A stretch of 46,914 bases of DNA from Perkinsus olseni (taxonomy: Eukaryota; Perkinsozoa; Perkinsida; Perkinsidae), in contig JABANP010000423.1 of assembly GCA_013115135.1 (NCBI GenBank), forward strand, positions 1-46,914. The letters run 5' to 3'. The notes under the pieces are model-generated. The model saw only the letters and a program-made list of their open reading frames with translations, had not been told where the DNA came from and made no database searches. Both the position numbers and the translations under genes were made by a program. Shown piece after piece: positions 9,904 to 21,500 of the stretch. How positions within the stretch are numbered: the stretch's first letter is position 1; each line of letters starts with the position of its first letter.

Positions 9904-9925
9904 GCCGTAGCCATCTTGGCTCAAG
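9904..9925 (+). ncRNA. Spliced-leader (SL) sequence, probable SL RNA gene
   Basis: The 22 bases match the published Perkinsus spliced leader: a variable first base, then CCGTAGCCATCTTGGCTC and AAG. They are followed directly by GTCTCAG, as expected for the donor site of an SL RNA precursor rather than a retroposed mRNA. The SL RNA donates this exon to mRNA 5' ends by trans-splicing. The RNA 3' end is not delimited; short hairpins such as TGGT/ACCA follow within 60 nt. It is a single copy here, whereas SL genes are often in arrays. Confidence 0.7.
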
Positions 9926-10716
9926 GTCTCAGTTCTCCTGTGTGTTTGGTTCGACAGTATGGCACCAGCCCCCTACAGCGGCGACTCGTCACACGCTGGA
10001 CGGATGGGCCGGTCTCGATGGTACCGCAGCAGGAGGCTCGTTCTCACCACCAGCTGAGCCACGGTAAGTTGATACTTCGCAGCAGCCCATGTACCCTTGA
10101 CGTTGTTGACGACCATGCTGTTCGACCATCGCGTTTAGTGATAATGACAGTAAATTGCTTCGTGAAAAAAAGGAAGTCGGGCTAACCCTCAATCCACCGG
10201 TAAATGAAACATTAGATGCTGGACCAGCACCACCAACTCTCGCGTGTGCTACCTCCACAGCCTGTTCTGGCATGGTTAGTAAGTTCTCATAAACGACGTT
10301 GAATAGTAGTTGAATAGCAGCAAAATCACTGACCAGATCATCACTCAATACTCTCGAGAATGGGTAACTCTTACGAGAATGAAATTGAAAAAGGGTTAGT
10401 TACTCCCATCGCCCCGATCGATGTCGACAGAGAATCGCATTGTAAGCTGAATTTCAGTCCTTCACCCAACGAGGCCTACGAGACACTATGGCAGAGCTAC
10501 TATGCGCTTGGTCGCGCGGAGGTCGTAAAACCCAACAACCTCGTTGGCACTTAACCACCTCGCACTCGCAGTAAACACAAGCAGTGGTCCAGCATTGAAA
10601 CCGATTCTATCCCTCGACGATTGATGCAGCAGCAGCAGCAGCAGCTTCATTAGGCTGGGTAAAAGACGTATAATAACATTAAATAAGAACAGTTGCATGA
10701 GTAATGGTAATGGTGA
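9926..10716. other. Intergenic region between the SL sequence and the Tudor-like gene
   Basis: Apart from the possible SL RNA 3' part, nothing firm is seen. A 119-codon minus-strand frame (9989-10348) has no recognisable motif. A short CAG repeat lies at about 10625-10645. Confidence 0.3.
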
Positions 10717-12334
10717 TCAATTGGTCGTGGAGTCCGGTAGGGACATGGCAGATTTCAAACTGTCTCGGCATCGGTCGAGTATAATCCTCATATCCTTCTC
10801 AGTTATCACCCGAGCTGTGTTCGTGGCCTGAGCATCCAAGATTCCCTTTTCAGAAACATAACTCCCACAGGCTTTTCCTGAAATTTTCCCCACCTCCAAA
10901 TTTTTCTAATTTTTTGGTTCTCCCCCTGGCTTCGGAATTTTTATATTTTTCCCTCTTTTCCCGATAAGAGTGTACAGTTCGTCCATAAAACATCCCCAAA
11001 ATTCACGTTTGCGAATCCCGGGCGGAATTCCGAAACAAATTCTCAGGGTAGGCTCACCGGACACCTCTGCCAGCTCAGACTCATCAGAAAGAGAATCCTT
11101 CGCTGTGCGCAAAGCAGCAGATGCGACTCACACTAAATTTCCTGAGCTCCGCTTTGAACGTATCTATAAAGGTCCTGAAGCCCGTGGCCAAGATCTGCTG
11201 CTGATACGCCGGCAACTCCCCGAACTCGTCGTGGGCTGCCGATTGAACTGCTTCCGGGGCTGACACAGTAACAGGCGTAGGTACACAGCATCACAAAAAG
11301 CTACCATCACTCATCTCGTTGCCGACCATCTCGATCAGATCGCCGATCTCCATTGCAGCATCCTCAGCCTGTCTCTTCTGAGCACAAACCGTGGACGGGA
11401 ACGCAGCCAAAGATGAATCACCTTCACGTCAGCGTCCAGCGGCCACTCTCCCGTCCTCCTCCACGCCGCTATACAGTACCTACGGACTTCGATGGCCGGT
11501 CGCCGTCTGCCGGACAGTGGGAGGGGTCAATTACCGGCAAGTGATCCAGTCCCCACAGTCCGTGCAGTGCGTAACGACTTGTGCAGGGTCACTGCTAATA
11601 GTAAGGCATACGTCACAGACCAGCGGGGCGTCGTCTGACCACTAATGATGATGGAAGCAGCTCAGCTCCATGGCCCTACCCGCCGTCGTCTCGCTAGTAC
11701 CACTCCTTTCCTTCTTCATCGCCTCCCTCCTCGCTCCCCAAGTGAGCAGTCTCGAAGCATGCCCCCTTGGGCACGTCACATCACCCTAAGCCAAACCTAT
11801 CGAAGACTCCCGAACCTTGTCGCCATTACGCCCAACTCCTCGCCAGCCTTAAACGATGGCACTTCCTTCCAGTCCTGCGGCACTCCATTGGTGTCCCTCA
11901 GAGTGTGATCAGCCTCCACCTTCACCGCAGCAACCTCTGCAGGGTACTCAGAACCGTGCCCAGTGTAGCTCAGAACAGCATCTCCTGCCGCAACTAACGA
12001 TCACCAAGTGTAGCCCACCACTGCTCACCTGTCTCCTTCGAGATGCTCTCGACCGTCGCCGGCCACCATACTCGAGCCACAGCATTGGGGTCCTCTGGGT
12101 CAGCCTGCAAGGGGCACTCCTGGGAGTGACTCTACGGAGCATCGGAAAGTGACGCGTCGTCGCAATTGGAAGCCACGCTCACATTCGTCTACTCTCTGCC
12201 ACACCCGGTGCAAGAGGGGTGCTCACCTCATCGTCCACAAGCTCCCACTTCACCAGGATCTCCATGCCCTTCTTCAGTCCGTGCAGGATCGTCTCATCGC
12301 CATCACTATGAGATATCTTAGCTTTCCTGAACAT
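10717..12334 (-). CDS. Tudor-like domain protein (multi-exon)
   Basis: From ATG at 12334, exon 1 (12334-12227) encodes LHGLKKGMEILVKWELVDDE. Exon 2 (12131-12029) encodes ADPEDPNAVARVWWPATVES. Exon 3 (11984 to about 11817) encodes DAVLSYTGHGSEYPAEVAAV and ends near MATR. The WWPATVE ... YTGHGSEYPAEV pattern resembles a Tudor/agenet fold that reads methylated residues. Further coding blocks on the same strand are an acidic segment near 11720, QAEDAAMEIGDLIEMVGNEM near 11350, DEFGELPAYQQQILATGF near 11220, SDESELAEVSGEPTLR near 11080, and a C-terminal block ending SLPDSTTN with a stop at 10717. The middle exon joins are not resolved. It is the next gene downstream of VPS13 on the same strand, 168 bp after the VPS13 stop. 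The Tudor call is inferred from sequence pattern only. Confidence 0.55.
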
Positions 12335-12501
12335 ACATCGCATAGCCCCATCAGCATATCTTCGAGAATCTCAGCATGCACCATACGTCACACAGACTAA
12401 CTGGTCGGTTCAACGGAAGACTCCCGATTTCCCCTAAGTAAACCCCTCCCGCAATCAGCCCTGTGATTTGGTGGATTTTTGGTAATCAGTCACGCCAGGA
12501 T

Positions 12502-15500
12502 TTACTTTTGCTGTTGTTGTTGTTGCTCCGGTGACCCGTCGCCCTCGCCCTCCTCCCCGCTGATACCGGAGACCGGTCTCTTAGACATAGGACGAAGGAG
12601 ATATATCCAATCCTATGACACAAGAGTTAAGGAAATGCAAGATGAGCCAAGTCAGCAAGATTCAGTAACTAACACAATCCACAGTGTCTAACAACCGGAG
12701 ACAAACAGCTCAACTGTGCAGAGGTCTTCAATGGTAACTTTCTGAGAGTGTCTTAAAAATCATCACGCAGGTGGCAAGGCCGTGCCAGCGACGTTGCTGG
12801 TGCTGCTCGACGACGACGACGAAGGGGTCGTAGCAGCAGCAACTGCAGGGACCCTCACTTGCCACAACGGCCGGGCTGACTCTAGGCGATGGGTCGGTAC
12901 ATCGATCACCAACACGTAACTGTCAAGACTGATGCCCACCAAAAGACGAAGCGGAAAAAAGATGGTACCTGTTTCCTGTTATGATGAGCCGGCGTCCTTG
13001 CTCGTCGAATTGGTGTGCTACGTACGGGAAATCTGCCGGTACGCCGTCCACCGTCGCCAGGAACGACCGAAGCACGGCGTGCTCTGGGTTGTAGCTGGCA
13101 AAAAACTCCTAAACCTCAGAGGCCAGCCGGAGCTGCCGTCCCGCCTACCTCCTCACGACCATATCGTCGCCATACAGCATCCTCGGCAGCCTCATCCTCT
13201 TAGCCGTTGCCGCAGTTGTCTTCGACGTGCCAGCGCCAGTAGTTGCAGTGACGCCTTCAGCGGTGCTCCGGGTGAAGTCGAGGAAGCCCACCATGGGCTT
13301 GGTGACGAAGCCACCCACACCGCGAAGGATTCCTTTTCCAAGACCATTGATACCCTGAACAACGACGATGCATAACACACACGGTCAGGCGGAACGCCGA
13401 AGTAAAACGGGCGACGATTTTCAACCACGGACTCGTAGCCCGGCTCTGTACTAGACCGTGTTCTCCTGTCCTTGCCCGCAGTGGCTTTCGTGAAACGGGA
13501 ATTCGATGTCGAATTTCTTTTTCTTGCCTTCGCCGAAGTAGCGTCCTCTTCCCGCCCTCAGTCTAATGACGAGTATTGTTATCGAATGAAACCACTACAC
13601 TATAGCTTCACAATAAAAAGAAGAAATTTTCCGCATCGCAATCGCCCGAGCGAGCCGAGGTCTGCCCTCACCTCCTGTTCAACAGCCTCCACCGGCTTCA
13701 ACACAAGGCCGGAGATGCCAGACAGGATCCCTCTGCCCAGGGAAGCAGCACCAACAGCGACGCCATCTCCCATATGCACTGGTCTGTTGCGCTGAGCGAA
13801 GCGTTGACGGTCCTGCTGGAACCTGCCAACCATCACAGTCATACCGGAAACTGCAACAGCACTGATGGAGCTTACTCATCGTCCTGGGTGAGGACGCTCA
13901 TCGTTTGCGCTGCTGTTCCCGCAATTTTGCCCAGGGAGTTGAAGACACCGAAGGCCGTGTTCCTCACGAATGACCGCGCGCCCTTAGCCGTACCACCAGC
14001 CACGCTGAGGACATCACCAGCACTCTGGACCTGACCACGGCAGGAGGAACAGTGTCGTCCTTCTGCTGCTTCGCTCCGCCCTGTTTACATTCATGATAGC
14101 AGAATATGGCTCGTAGAAGAGGTCGGATATGCCCTGACTGACGTGGTTGAACAGGCCGATGGGATTCCCAATGGCATCGGCCGAGCCCATAATCGTTCGG
14201 AGCTCCCGGAACCTGCTTCGACCTTGGATACCTTCCAATGATGCCAATACTCACAGTTGGTGTTTATAATGCTCAGCTATGATGGTATGAAGGGAGCTGC
14301 GACTGACGCTGAGGCTGTAGAGGATGAGGGCGTTGAGTTGGACTGGCGAGTGGTCCACGGCCGACATCGAGGCAAGTACGCGATACACTAGGCTGTAGCT
14401 GAGAAGAAGGAAACAACAGGTTAACCGTGGGCCGGTAGCATAAAATATTTACTCCTTCAAAAACTTCTGCTCGGTGTTGCCCGGAGAGAAGGAAACAAAG
14501 ACTCTCGTCGGGTGTAAAGTGAAGACCTGATAACAACGCCCAAGTCAGCGGCCGTCACAGTGCGGAGACCGCTACGTCGAAGTGAAGGTCATTGTTGCTG
14601 TCCTCCGGGAGAAGCTCTATCTCAGGCCTGACCTCCGTCGCCCACTGCCGACCCTTGCCGTTGCCATCAGCATGAATACCCTCAAAAAGCGACACCTAGA
14701 GGGAATGAGAGGGTCAGGAGCAGCGCGAAATGTGGTATGGACTCACCATGTCAAATATGAAACCAAAATCGAAGGCTAACTCGGACTCCTGTACAAGGAT
14801 GCTCAGATTCTCGAAATATCTGAGGGAATAATCGTAGGACCCAGGATTAGAACCAGGGACCTCCCTACACCAAATTAGCGTCCATGTCCCTCAGAGTGGC
14901 GGCGACCTCCAGCATCGGGTGAGGTGGCCTTTGAGGAGCTCCCTGCTGCGTCGGGCGTGGGTCCCCTGACCAGAAGGATGGAAGTCCGAAAGGGGACTAC
15001 AAAGGGGAAGTAACACCTGTCGAGGACCGGGCAAACATGACGGGATAGACGGCGCTGAGGTTTTGGTTGTCCACCCGAATATCGTGTACGGCGAGGTGGA
15101 AATCCCTGAAATAGTAAGAGTATCTTAGGTCGGAGCGAGGAAGATACGAAGCATAAAGATACGCTCAGTACTGGTCCGACCTATGACGATGCCTTATGCT
15201 GGCTACTCCTTCAATGCCGATGATACCAGCAAAGAGCAGCTCACTCCGGGGTCGACCACGCACAGCAGCGACCAAAGATACGCCTACACCCTTGAACTCA
15301 GCTCGGTAACTGAGAGCACCATGCCACAATTTGTCAAATATCATACTTGCCGACACAAAAGCGCTCGCCCTACACAGTGTCCACCGCCCTATCTGGGCGT
15401 TCATCGCCAGCCAGAGGTCCCTTGCCTCTATCCGATCCAGCGCGAATGGGCCCAGCAGGCAAAGCAAGGCGAGCCGCCCCTGTTCCGACCGCACTGAAGA

Positions 15501-18500
15501 GAAAACAATAGGGAACCCCTCTGCGGACAGAGCCCCACTCATTGTAAAGTATGAAGACCTTAGTCGGTCCACTGCTGGTCACTTTGTACCGCAGCCTCTG
15601 ACTTCGACCTCTCAAGGGCGCCATCAGCGTCCCTGAATGCTCAAAGGCCGGGGCATTGAGACTTCCATTCTGAGCAGAGGCCCTCGCGGCTGACGCCTGA
15701 CTGCTGCTTTGCTCGGGGATAAAATCGACAATAGTGCCTGAGGAGTATCCAAGGTTGACCCATGCAGAGGACAGAAATAGTCTCACTTCTTTTGGATGCG
15801 GGATCCAGAAGAATCTCGAGCTTCTTTGGCTTCGTTGGCTCATACCAAGCAAAGGGTGTCGTCGAATGACGTAAAAGTGGTATAAAATATGCCTAAAAAA
15901 CCGCAGTCGAAGAACCCGTTACAGTCGGTCTCCCCTACTCTGGTGTGAGCCTGACGAATCCACATCGAGTTGTCGGAGTTGTTTCGAACAGAGTAGCTGG
16001 CGATGGCGTAGTCCTCAGCACCGAAGACGATGAAGACGCAGCTGCGGTATGGCCGGACGTCGACTCGGATGTTCATGAACATTCCTGAGACAGAGACACT
16101 GATGATTTTGAGCAGCCTGTGAGGCGACTCACCTTCAGTTTCTTGGAACACTTGGCAGACCGAATCGCCGACCACACGGTCAACGGCGAGATGTCCCGAC
16201 CTGCATACAGAGGTCCCGGGTTCGAACCCTGGCTGAGACATCTTACCAGCCCCATCCAGCATCGTGAAGTCTAACTTGGAGCATCTTCGGCAGATCGACT
16301 TGCCACCATTTGAAGCTCATCTGCTGCTCAGGAGGCAACTCCAATGCCGTCCCCGAGGAGGAGTCCTAATCAGCATGGAAATCATCACACCACCACGCAC
16401 GAGGGAATCTCTGCTTGTGTGCATGATTTCATCAGTCGTTGTCAAGGACTCGTTGTGCAAGTCTGAACCGTCAACGACTTGAATGCCAAAACGCATGATT
16501 TTCTGATTCCTTTGAGGTACAGGGGATACAGCAGTCTGTGATAATGTGAAGAACGCAAAGTGAGGCCACTAAACCTCGTGGTGCGAGACCGGCGCGGCCT
16601 GAGCTGCTATTCTCATGTGGCACATAGGCCCCATTAATGCATGTGGCATAATACTATGCCGGGCATAGATAGCGCTGGCCTCATTCCTGTGAGATTCTCT
16701 TCATTACTACAGACTGTACTAATATAGTCACTTGAAGCAGTTGTAGTGTACAATGGAGAGATGGAAAGAAATCTCAACCGACAAAGATTTTGAGCTGATG
16801 ATGATGATGTTTTGGGTGAAGAGGGAAAAATATGCCATTTTCGAACGCAGAAAGAAGTCGAGGGGATGTGACGACGCCAGCAGCAGCAGGCACACCCCCA
16901 GGCAATCCGCGTCAGGCCAGCAGCAGCAGGAGCGGCGAGAGCGATCTTACCGCCTGCTTCACGAGTATCGATCGATCTGTCATAGAATTGACCACAACAT
17001 ACCGCGGAGCAACATGAACGCAGCGGACGGACAGGTCTCTGAGAACGCCGGAGATAGCATCAGGATGATGCTGCTGCCGCCATTGGCCTACCGAACATCA
17101 CCAGACGTCACCACTCGGACGCCCAGCTCTTGCCGTTTGCGTGGAGCATTCCTGTCTTCCCCAGGCTCCACGATCTCCCCACCATCTGTCAGCGGCAGTC
17201 GGGCGCTGCTGTTGCTGGGCCCTCCTCCCTGGGAGAAGCCCTTGCCGTAGTAGCCGCCGCCGTTCTCGACGGCAATAGCGCTGGTGAAGCCAACAGTATC
17301 GACCGAGAAGGGCCTGATGCATCGCACAATCACAGTTCCAACTTTGACCGAATACGTGATTTGACAAGCTGACCGCCGCCTCTCACAACCGAAGTACCAC
17401 ATTTCCCCCGAATCGTTTCCGAAGGCATCTTACCTGCTACAGGTGTTGTTGAGGTAGGCAGCCAGTTTAGTGCCGTAGCAGTCCAGTGGCAGGACGACTC
17501 CCTTCCTTGGCGGCTTCAGGGTCGGTCGAGGACGACCGGGCCCCCCAGTGAGCGATCCACCGCGGAGCTTGGAACACCTCATCCGGCTGCTCACCATCGT
17601 CAGCCTTCTCCTCATACGCATACCTCAAGTACGGCTGCGGTACCGTCGACATCAACCAATACCTACCACACCAAACCGAATTAACTTCTCTTTTATTATG
17701 ATGGCTCCGTACGGTGTATGTAGGATGAGGTCGAGCGGCTGAGTCGGCCTTGAGACTATCAGTAGAAGCAGTCGTAGTGGATTTTGGTGCTCATCGTGAA
17801 GCGTGAGATTAATGGAAGCATAGTAGCCTTCGTTAGGCGGCTCTGTCGATTTTTCTTCCGTGGAGCTCCCCTGACAGTCGAGAAAATGACAAAAAATAAT
17901 CGCTTCGCTCCGCTGTTCCTCACATCAACGACTTCTGCCATTTTCCTCGCGTTCTTTCCTGCTCGAACCACCGCGAGGTCCGCCGGCCAAATGAGCTGTG
18001 GCTCCGACCAGACATTTCCAAATGCACAGAGACGCAGCTCCAGCCTTGCCCCGAGATGGACCGAATGCAACTGTCCACGAAATTGCGGTATTGACGAAGA
18101 TCCCCCCCAGCTTACATGCTCACGGCAGTTGAGTGTGAGAGTCCCTGTAGCGGAGTAGGAGGGCGGAGCGATCGGCAGAGGCTGGCCGGCCTTCACCGGG
18201 ACAGCCTCGGATGTGCAGGTGAGGTGGTAGTCCACAGGTATCGGCAGCGTTGATCTGATAACCACAAGCAGCAGCAGCGGTGGCAGTAGTCTTAGATACC
18301 AGGGCGTCACCCGCGCGATTTTGCATTCGGACATAGTGGTGAACTCAAGTACCATTCCGAAGCGCACAGTAAGGAGAAATCTTCCCCAAAGGATGAGACA
18401 AGACACGGAGGCCCCCATGAAGTCCTTCACGCGCCATCAGTAAGAGCCACAACTTGCGAGCGTAGTAACCCCCTCCTGCCACAAGAGCCTCCGCACCTGA

Positions 18501-21500
18501 TCTTGACCGGGCAGTTGAGGGTGACTATGATCTGCTTAGCCCCCTTGTCTCGATAGTGGAAGTGTCGAGTCAGGCAGGAGATGTACATGAACACCTCCTT
18601 ATGCAGTCGGCCGAGAGAACAGCGTAGTGGATACAGGCGGCTCGTCGAAGGCCCCAGAGCTGGCGACGAGGCCAGGCACCTGACGACCACCACTATCATC
18701 GTCGCCACGGTGTTGACGTAGTTACCGATTGAATAGCTCTATGAGGGAGACCTCGCTGCTGAAGGACGTCTGGAGGGTCGTATCCTCATCATGAGCTGAG
18801 GAATCTTCCAGAGGTCGGAAGCTGAGCATTGGCGGCACTGAAAGATACCATTTAGTGTGCGAGAAAAGGGGAAGAGCGGCAGAGCTCACTTTGACGATCC
18901 TTCCTGTGCTGCGGCCATTCGCCCGGCTTCTCGGTGAGCATCCTCTGGGCGCAAAGGGCGAGTGGTACAGCAGCAACACCGTCGACAGGAATAGTTGTGA
19001 TACTAAAAAGTTGGTATGAAATTATAGAATGCCAGCAGCCGCAATGGCGAGGCTACCTCGGACCATCGTCGCCAAGCCTGGTAACCCTCAACTGCACCGG
19101 AGTGCCATACCTATTCTTCACCAACACAGCCGACATCGACCACCAGCATCTGAAGAACAGCTCCATCATCGCTCGACCGCCTGGGTACCCCCTCCCCACC
19201 TTCCTCCCATCGTCAGTGGCAGTCACTTCACATATAATAGCCGTCCCTCCGCTCCTGACTCCACCGGAGATCGGTATGGACGACTGCGGCCTTAATACGG
19301 AGCGGGTGGTGCCAGAATTCGACCTGAAGAGAATCTTCGCCATCACGGGAGTTCACGGAGGAGTAAGATTCCCCGAATCGCTGTGGCCGAGAGAATCATT
19401 CCCGGAACCAAGAGGAAGCCGTTGGTTGCTTTGTTTATTCTCTTCTCACTCAGAGTAAAAACTCTCGCAGGACCAATCATCCCTCAGCGATGGGGCGAGA
19501 TACCTCTGCTGAGGTACCTCTGTCCACCGTATCGCTTTCGCCCAGAGAATCATTCCTGTAACCAAGCGGAAGACGGTGATTGTTTGTTTCATTTTCCCTG
19601 ACAGCGCGGAGACTCTCCCAGCGTGCTTGAGGGAGATTTCAATCCGCGACGTGCGGTACCTCTGTTGGGGTCTTCTGCTGCTGCCCCCGGCTGGCTCTAT
19701 TATAGCATATGGCTCGAAGCCCACCACGTCAGTCACTGTACCATCATCAACATAATACAGGTACTTACCTGCACGATTTGACGAAGGAGTGGTAGGGAGT
19801 ACGACAACTCCCACTTCACGGGTGACCGATTTTTGCGATGAAGTGTCTAATAAAGACGCAGAAAATTGAGAATGTCATATGATAGAGAATTTCATGTAGA
19901 TTCAGAATCTGTAATTATTTCTGTTTTATTATTCTGCAATTGATGACAAAAATCGATCGCGCGTTTTTCGCGCGTCGCGCTCGCCCTGCGCGTACAGATA
20001 TATTATATAGAGATGCAGGACTAGCCAAAATACGTAGCTATAGTACGTCACAGACGCGTAGATGAGTCAAGCACTGTCGCCCCCTATCCCGGTACACATT
20101 GCAGCACCCACATCTGGAATGCGCTAGCTACTTGGGCGCAATCTAGGCATGCTCATCAAACGGAAGAGTCGACTTGCTAGCGAACCACCAACCAATCAAG
20201 CTAGAGACCATGGGAGAGCAATCTCCAAATAATGAGTGAATATGGAACAGAACTAGCGCGGAGATGTATAGAGCCAATGAGTCACATAGTAGCGTAGTAG
20301 GTTTCAGAAAATACTAATGCCCAAGTCCGAGAAGAATCTAACCATCCCACCGGAGGTCGCTGCCACTGTTGACGAGAACCACTTACGACACCTGTATGTT
20401 GTATGTCGTTTCTGCTTCGCTAGGCTCACTTTACCTAAGAGGGGTACAACGGCCAACCCTCCCACGCAGGAGGTCTGTCAGCGAGCTCTAAAAATTCTAC
20501 CAGGTTGACTTCAAAGCCGAGGTAACCAACCTGAGGCTACCGAAGGTACTGTGTAATGCGTGTCGTACTCGCTTGGCCAAGATGAGCACTGGTGCAATGG
20601 ACGTCGAGAAGTGGAATGAGGAGAAGCGGCACTATTATGATGCTCTCCTCATGGACTACGATCCGGTATCAACCCGTCAGGCGGCGATCTGCTCTGAGGC
20701 CGATCGCTGCAAGGTGTGTAGCGTTGCTTCCGCGCTTGTCCCTAACTTCGTTAAGAAGGCGCAGTCGAATGCTCCGGGACCTGGAAGGCCATCAACGGCG
20801 TCTCCCCCCGAAAGGGGTCTGCTCGCGATGCGGGAACCCTGTTGAAGATCATGATGATCGTGAATGCGCCAGGACAGTGAAACGCCCACGTAGAGCTGGT
20901 GTGAAGTTCGCTGAGAGGGTTGCTGCTAGAGGTTACACAGATACGCTCGTAGCTCAGAGGCTTGAGGAGCGCTTCAGGGAATCTACTGAGAGTGGCCATG
21001 AGAGCCCTTTGCCCCTCTGGAGTGAGTTTGGATTCTCACCACTACCTTGGGGTATCGTCATTCTCTTATGGAGGAGAAGAGACTGGTGTGGTGCTGAGCA
21101 GGGAATCAGCACGAGACCTGCTGCGTCTAGGGCACTTGGGGCTTGGTATGCGAAGTGCTCGGGAGCTTTGCAAGATCCTGAGACGGGATGGGGTGTATTT
21201 TCCAGAAGGTGGGCTGAAGAAGGCCTTGGATGAAAAATGGGATGTCTTTGGGCCTCTCTTCCGGTCTGAGGCTCTTCCACTGCAGACGGATCGTCACTCT
21301 GAAGCTACATCAACGCCCTTTGTCTTCTGTACCGACATCAATGCCCTTCTCAACATCGTCACTGGTGGAGAAGCCCATCGTATAACACGCCTGAAACTTC
21401 AATTTGATGGAGGCCAGCAGTTCCTGAAGCTTTCCATCAACATCACCACTATGGAAGAAGGCTCTCGGTATATGCCTAGTCCTAACAGCGTCTTGAAGAA

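Noticed and set aside
9989..10348. A 119-codon minus-strand ORF as a gene
   Set aside because: No motif, no splice support and no partner exons.
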